NCBI RefSeq assembly: GCF_025836995.1
Contig: NZ_CP107546.1
Location: forward strand, 3,100,001 to 3,164,000
Reading direction: 5' to 3'
DNA from: Microbacterium sp. M28
GTDB lineage: Bacteria > Actinomycetota > Actinomycetes > Actinomycetales > Microbacteriaceae
DNA length: 64,000 nt
A model generated the notes under the pieces. That model ran no database searches, was not told the DNA's origin, and saw only the letters and a list, made by a program, of their open reading frames with translations. A program made the position numbers and the translations under genes. Every line of letters starts with the position of its first letter. Positions within the stretch are counted from its first letter, which is position 1. Positions 60,025 through 64,000 of this stretch are shown here, piece by piece.

Positions 60025-60795
60025 TCAGGCGGCGCGGATGACCTCGAAGCCGGCCGAGGCCAACTCACTCGCCGCGGCGTCCTCGATCCCGGCGTCCGTG
60101 ATCAGCGTCGGGAAGAGCGCCGCGTCGCCGACGTGGGCGAACGCGATGACCCCGGCCTTGGCCGAGTCGGCGACGATGAGGGCGCGCTCGGCCCGCTGCG
60201 CCATCATCCTGTTGACGGCGGCCTCGCGCTCGTCGTGCGTGGTGGCACCGGCATCCGGGGCGATCCCGTTGACGCCGATGAAGGCGATATCGAGATGGAT
60301 GCCGGCGAGCAGCTGCTCCACGAACGGGCCGACCAGCTCGTAGCTGCGGGAGTGGATCACGCCGCCCGTCACCACGACCTTGATGTCGGGACGGGTGGCG
60401 AGCTGCGCTGCGATGTTGACGGCGTTCGTGACCACAGTGATCTCGCCGAGGTCCTCGCGCGCCGCCAGCGCCGCGGCGATCGCGGTGGTCGTCGTCCCAC
60501 CGGAGAGCCCGATCGTGGCGCCCGGCTCGACGAGCGCCGCCGCCGTGCGCGCGATCTGCTCCTTCGCGTGCGTGCGCAGGTGGCTCTTGTAGCGCACCGG
60601 CAGCTCGTACGCGACGGACTGCGCGACCGCGCCGCCGTGCGTGCGCGTCAGCAGGCGCTGTTCCGCGAGGCTGTCGAGGTCGCGGCGGATCGTCGCCGGC
60701 GAGGCCCCGAACCGCTCGACGAGCTCATCGACCGTGACCTCTCCTCCGGCGGCCAGCAGATCGAGGATCGCGCTGAACCGTGCGGCGCGCTTCAC
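60025..60795 (-). CDS. DeoR/AgaR-family regulator
   Basis: This is a 256-residue sugar-phosphate-responsive repressor. The N-terminal helix-turn-helix reads VDELVERFGASPATIRRDLDSL, and a DeoR C-terminal phosphosugar-binding domain follows (LSGGTTTTAIAA, TGGVIHSRSYELVGP). It closes a leftward amino-sugar/tagatose operon; its ATG is four bases inside the aldolase stop region. It probably represses the operon until a sugar phosphate intermediate binds. Confidence 0.93.
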   Translation of the reverse strand: MKRAARFSAILDLLAAGGEVTVDELVERFGASPATIRRDLDSLAEQRLLTRTHGGAVAQSVAYELPVRYKSHLRTHAKEQIARTAAALVEPGATIGLSGGTTTTAIAAALAAREDLGEITVVTNAVNIAAQLATRPDIKVVVTGGVIHSRSYELVGPFVEQLLAGIHLDIAFIGVNGIAPDAGATTHDEREAAVNRMMAQRAERALIVADSAKAGVIAFAHVGDAALFPTLITDAGIEDAAASELASAGFEVIRAA

Positions 60796-61637
60796 GCCGC
60801 ACCCTGCAGGGCGAACAACCGCAGCATCCGTGCCGCCTCGGACGCGACGGCCTCGCGACCGAGTGCGACGTACCTGCGGGAGTCGACGAGACCGGGATCG
60901 GCAGCCAGCCGCTCGCGGACCGCGCGCGAGAAGAAGCCGTTCAGATGGGTCGAGACGTTGACCTTCGTCATTCCGGCGCGCACGGCATCCACGATAACCG
61001 CATCGGCGACGCCGGATGATCCGTGCAGCACGAGGGGGACCTCGAGCGTGTCGTGGAGCCGTCGGATGAGGTCGATGTCCAGCGCCGCACTGCGGTCGGT
61101 CATCGCGTGCGAACTGCCCACGGCGACGGCCAGGGCATCCACACCGGTCGCCGCCACGAACGCACGCGCCTCGTCGGGGTCGGTCCGGACACCGGGTGCA
61201 TGGGCGCCGTCCTTGCCGCCGACCTCGCCCAGCTCACCCTCGATGTAGACGCCGGCGGCCCTGGCACGAGCGGCGACCTCGGCGGTGAGTGCGACGTTCT
61301 CCTCGTACGGGAGAGCGCCGCCGTCGAACATGACGGACCCGAAGCCCAGGGCGATGGCCTCGTCGACGAGTTCGGGACGCTCCGCGTGGTCGAGGTGCAC
61401 GGCCACCGGTGTCTCGGCGCGCCGCGCGACGGCGAGCGTCGCGAGGGCGATCGGCTCCAGACCGCCGTGATAGTCGGCGCAGTTCTGCGAGATCTGCAGG
61501 ATCACCGGCAGCTCCGCCCGCTCGGATGCCGCGACCAGCGCCTCGGCGGTCTCGAGATGGATCACGTTGAACGCTCCGATGCCGCGCCGAGCGGCGGCGG
61601 CTGCGGAGACGAGGTCACGAGTGGCGACGAGGGGCAT
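60792..61637 (-). CDS. Class II fructose/tagatose-bisphosphate aldolase
   Basis: This is a 281-residue zinc aldolase of the GatY/KbaY/FbaA class: GIGAFNVIHLETAEAL, the zinc histidines in AVHLDHAERP and VLHGSSGVAD, and the glutamate-rich YIEGELGEVGG. It cleaves tagatose 1,6-bisphosphate (or fructose 1,6-bisphosphate) to triose phosphates. AGAGGA lies six bases before ATG 61637, which rules out a longer in-frame start beginning in repeat sequence. It sits between the PfkB and DeoR genes. Confidence 0.92.
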   Translation of the reverse strand: MPLVATRDLVSAAAAARRGIGAFNVIHLETAEALVAASERAELPVILQISQNCADYHGGLEPIALATLAVARRAETPVAVHLDHAERPELVDEAIALGFGSVMFDGGALPYEENVALTAEVAARARAAGVYIEGELGEVGGKDGAHAPGVRTDPDEARAFVAATGVDALAVAVGSSHAMTDRSAALDIDLIRRLHDTLEVPLVLHGSSGVADAVIVDAVRAGMTKVNVSTHLNGFFSRAVRERLAADPGLVDSRRYVALGREAVASEAARMLRLFALQGAA

Positions 61638-61660
61638 ATGAGGTCCTCTGCAGGTTTCGG

Positions 61661-61730
61661 ATGCCGAGAAACCGCTTCGCGCGCGAGAAACCACCGCCGG
61701 CGTGGTTTCTCATGCGCTGGGTGGTTTCTC
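61661..61730. repeat. Cluster of GAGAAACCAC palindromic words
   Basis: GAGAAACCAC at 61685-61694 pairs with GTGGTTTCTC at 61702-61711, and a second GTGGTTTCTC follows at 61721-61730. A diverged copy (ccgagaaaccgc) starts at 61664. The block lies between the aldolase and PfkB genes and supplies the last codons and stop of the latter. The same word family forms the element at 19200-19268. Confidence 0.72.
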
Positions 61731-62627
61731 GACGATGAGGGCGTTCTCGAGTTCGCGCCACCGGGGCGAGATCTCCCCCGCGAGCGGCATGAGCACCGCG
61801 GCGGACGACCAGGCGGCGGCACGCCGCACGATGGTCTCGGTGTCGCGGATGCCGGCAGCCAGCAGGCACGCGGCAGCCGCGACCGCCGCGTCGCCCGCAC
61901 CGGTGGGGTTTCCGGCGAGCGGTTCCGGCAGTCGGGCGCGCAGCAGCTCGGTGTCGCTGATCGCGCAGAGCCCTTCCGCGCCGAGTGAGAGCAGCACCAG
62001 CCCGGCACCGCGGCGCAGCAGTTCACGGGCGCCGGCAACCGGGTCGGCGATCCCGGTGGCCTCGACGAGCTCGGCGCGATTCGGCTTGAGGACGGCGGCC
62101 CCGGCATCCGCTGCGGCGAGCAGCCCGGGTCCAGACGTGTCGACGATCACGTCGATGCCCGCGCTGACGCCGATGAGTTCGGGAAGCAGCCCGGCCGGGG
62201 CGCCTGGCGGCAGGCTGCCGGAGATCACAAGGACGGATGCCGCGGCCACCTCCTCGCGGCAGACGTCGACCACGCGGGCCCACTCCTGCGTCGACGGATT
62301 CACGCCGCGTTCGTTGACGATCGTGGTGTCGCCGAGCGCACGGTCCACCCAGGCCGCGCTGCGGCGGGTCTCCCCCGCGACCGGGATCAGTCGATGCGGA
62401 ACGCCGCTCGCCTCCAGGTCGGCACGGAGTTCGTCGCCCGTCGCACCGCCGGCGGTGGTCACCGCGCGGACCGGGACTCCCTCCGCGTGCGCGACCCTGG
62501 CGACGTTGAGACCCTTGCCTCCGGCACGCACCGCTCCGGCCTCGGCGCGGTGCGTCCCGCCGATCTCGATGCGGTCGACGACCCACGTCAGATCGAGCGC
62601 GGGGTTCGGCGTGACCGTGAGGATCAT
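61710..62627 (-). CDS. PfkB-family sugar kinase (tagatose/fructose phosphate kinase)
   Basis: This is a 305-residue PfkB carbohydrate kinase with the N-terminal GGKGLNVARVA, the GSLPPGAP glycine motif and the catalytic NPTGAGDAAVAA motif. This subgroup includes 1-phosphofructokinase and tagatose-6-phosphate kinase. In this operon it should phosphorylate tagatose 6-phosphate to the bisphosphate cut by the aldolase. Its ATG overlaps the ROK gene stop. Its final residues are encoded in a GAGAAACCAC repeat. Confidence 0.92.
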   Translation of the reverse strand: MILTVTPNPALDLTWVVDRIEIGGTHRAEAGAVRAGGKGLNVARVAHAEGVPVRAVTTAGGATGDELRADLEASGVPHRLIPVAGETRRSAAWVDRALGDTTIVNERGVNPSTQEWARVVDVCREEVAAASVLVISGSLPPGAPAGLLPELIGVSAGIDVIVDTSGPGLLAAADAGAAVLKPNRAELVEATGIADPVAGARELLRRGAGLVLLSLGAEGLCAISDTELLRARLPEPLAGNPTGAGDAAVAAAACLLAAGIRDTETIVRRAAAWSSAAVLMPLAGEISPRWRELENALIVEKPPSA

Positions 62628-63574
62628 GCGAGTTCCCTCGCCCGCAGGGCCGCGCCGATCAGCCCCGCGTCGCCCTGCAGTTGCGCGGGGATCAATGCCG
62701 GGATGCGGTGGAAGCTCAACCGTTCGGCGAGCCGTCCCCGGAGTTCGTCGAACAGTGCCCCGCCGGCGCGGGAGAGCCCGCCGCCGATCACGACCGCGTC
62801 GGGTGCGATGACGGCCGTGAGCTGCGCGAGCGAGAGCGTGAGCGCCTCGAGCGCCTCCTCCCAGATGCGAGCGGCGACCGCGTCCCCCGCGCCGGCGCGG
62901 GCGATCACGTCTCGAGCGCCGGCCGGACGGCTGCCGGTCTCCTCCGCGTACCGGCGGGCGATCGCTCCGGCCGAGGCGACCGCTTCAAGGCATCCGCGCG
63001 CTCCGCACGGGCACATCGGGCCGTCCACGACGGGCGAGTGCCCGATCTCGCCGGCATAGCCGCCGGCGGTGTAGGGGCGCCCGTCGACGAGGATCGCGCC
63101 GGCGATCCCCGTGCCGATGATGAGCACGACGACGTTCTCGTGGCCACGCGCTCCGCCGAGGCGATGCTCGGCCCAGCTGGCGGTGCGGACGTCGTGATCG
63201 AACGCCACCGGCACGTCGAAGCGATCCTGCGCGAGGGCGCGCAACGGGGCGTCGCGCCAGCCCAGATTGCTCGCGAAGACGCCGACGCCGGCATCCGCAT
63301 CGACGATGCCGGGGACGACGAAGCCGAGCGCCTGAGGCACGACGAGCGGATGCCGGGACCGCAGATCATCAGCCAGCACGCCGAGCTCATGGATCAGCGT
63401 GCCGGCCGGGTCCTCGCCGGAATGCGGGGTCGGCGTCCGGCGCAGGTCGAGGGCCGCGCCGTCCGCGTCGAACAGCGCCGACTTGATGTCGGTGCCACCG
63501 ACGTCGAATGCGAGCACGGGGGCGCCGGCCCCGATCGAGACGGGGCCGGTCGCGGGGATCGTGGACTTGTTCAC
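62624..63574 (-). CDS. ROK-family sugar kinase
   Basis: This is a 316-residue ROK kinase: the ATP-binding start AFDVGGTDIKSAL, the zinc motif CPCGARGCLEAV, and the second phosphate loop APDAVVIGGGLSRAG. ROK kinases phosphorylate glucose, N-acetylglucosamine, N-acetylgalactosamine or related sugars. Given its SIS, PfkB and aldolase neighbours, an N-acetylgalactosamine or galactosamine kinase is plausible. The ATG overlaps the SIS gene stop (ATGA). Confidence 0.92.
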   Translation of the reverse strand: MNKSTIPATGPVSIGAGAPVLAFDVGGTDIKSALFDADGAALDLRRTPTPHSGEDPAGTLIHELGVLADDLRSRHPLVVPQALGFVVPGIVDADAGVGVFASNLGWRDAPLRALAQDRFDVPVAFDHDVRTASWAEHRLGGARGHENVVVLIIGTGIAGAILVDGRPYTAGGYAGEIGHSPVVDGPMCPCGARGCLEAVASAGAIARRYAEETGSRPAGARDVIARAGAGDAVAARIWEEALEALTLSLAQLTAVIAPDAVVIGGGLSRAGGALFDELRGRLAERLSFHRIPALIPAQLQGDAGLIGAALRARELA

Positions 63575-64000
63575 GCGCCCAGGATGACGGAACGCGTGAG
63601 GTTGCGGGGCTGGTCGGGGTCGAGCCCCTTGCCGACCGCACGTTCGAGCGCGACGTAGTGCAGGCGCGCGAGGTCCGCCATCGGGTCGACAGCGTGCTGG
63701 ACGAAGCGCCCGCCCGTCGCCTGCACCTGCTCGGCCAGCCCTTCGGGCGCCGCGCCGAACTGCCAGGTGATCCGCCCAGGGGCTGCGATCGCGATCGGGC
63801 CGTGGCGGTAGTCCATGGACGGGTACGCCTCGGTCCAGCTCTGCGAGGACTCGCGCAGCTTGAGCGCCGCCTCGTGGGCGAGCCCGATCGTCCAGCCACG
63901 GCCGAGGAAGGTGTACTGCTCCGCTGCGGTGAGTTCGGCATCCGGCTTCTCGCTCAGGACAGCCGCGGCATCCGCGACGGCCGAGCTGAGGTCCTCGCCG
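63571..64000 (-). CDS. SIS-domain sugar-phosphate isomerase/deaminase, 5' end outside window
   Basis: This is the C-terminal 142 residues of a SIS-domain protein; the frame is open to the window edge on the minus strand. The visible part has YTFLGRGWTIGLAHEAALKL, ESSQSWTEAY and DYRHGP, which match the second SIS domain of AgaS-like deaminase/isomerases and GlmS. With ROK, PfkB, tagatose aldolase and DeoR it forms a probable N-acetylgalactosamine/galactosamine route: kinase, deaminase/isomerase, tagatose phosphate kinase and aldolase. The stop overlaps the ROK start. Confidence 0.9.
   Translation of the reverse strand, partial: GEDLSSAVADAAAVLSEKPDAELTAAEQYTFLGRGWTIGLAHEAALKLRESSQSWTEAYPSMDYRHGPIAIAAPGRITWQFGAAPEGLAEQVQATGGRFVQHAVDPMADLARLHYVALERAVGKGLDPDQPRNLTRSVILGA

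Noticed and set aside
1..64000. tRNA, rRNA, riboswitch or prophage genes
   Set aside because: I found no cloverleaf, ribosomal or phage-type sequence on reading both strands. A covariance-model search could still reveal a small RNA that I cannot see by eye.

Overview
The window is high-GC DNA from an actinobacterium, most likely a Microbacterium or close relative in the Microbacteriaceae. This is inferred from the GC-rich codon use, the constant recurrence of ggatgcc/ggcatcc, the gene families present, and the many starts that look leaderless. It appears to be chromosomal. I saw no rRNA, tRNA, insertion sequence, phage gene or CRISPR array. About 64 protein genes are packed closely, many coupled by ATGA or TGATG overlaps.

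Layout. 1-6585: a catabolic cluster with a HisD-type dehydrogenase, an SDR and an HpcH/HpaI aldolase, facing a sugar-type ABC importer (binding lipoprotein, two permeases, co-transcribed hydrolase). 6808-15194: ssb, short-chain dehydrogenases, VOC proteins, a TetR/SDR pair, a MalY-type lyase, and an odd module of hydrolase remnant, membrane protein and GTPase (8439-10431). 15314-23846: ATP-dependent DNA ligase, membrane proteins, secreted phytase, an unrecognised S1-like/coiled-coil/RelE-like protein, and a Ser/Thr kinase. 23940-35887: purL, a secreted phytase-like/GDPD fusion, a DksA-type zinc protein, several oxidoreductases, hydrolases, and a lipase-maturation-factor homologue. 36014-40259: a glycine-betaine/proline-type ABC importer with two binding proteins separated by an intrinsic terminator. 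40594-50229: a run of regulator/target pairs: ArsR/AHSA1, GntR/ABC exporter, two tandem ArsR/MFS pairs and a MerR regulator. 50266-59786: sigma factor, small partner and cytosolic S8 protease, then a leftward phosphonate-type importer (phnDCE with a phosphatase and a TetR), then a TPR-CHAT protease. 60025-64000: an amino-sugar/tagatose catabolic operon (DeoR, class II aldolase, PfkB kinase, ROK kinase, SIS protein) running off the right end.

Two themes tie distant genes together. First, 22-bp PHO-box-like sites (two 11-bp units starting GTTCA or GTTC) lie upstream of the phytase, the GDPD fusion and phnD. These three loci probably form part of a phosphate-starvation regulon. Second, at least sixteen genes have a TAnnnT-like -10 hexamer ending 6 or 7 bases before the start codon, the geometry of leaderless mRNAs. 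In the ArsR/AHSA1 pair both divergent -10 boxes and both start codons sit inside one 20-bp palindrome.

The best candidate for an undescribed system is the sigma factor / small protein / cytosolic S8 protease operon together with the TPR-CHAT protease. They look like one protease-cascade locus separated by the phosphonate-uptake operon. Other candidates are the S1-like/RelE-like protein at 20786-22462 and the GTPase module at 8439-10431.
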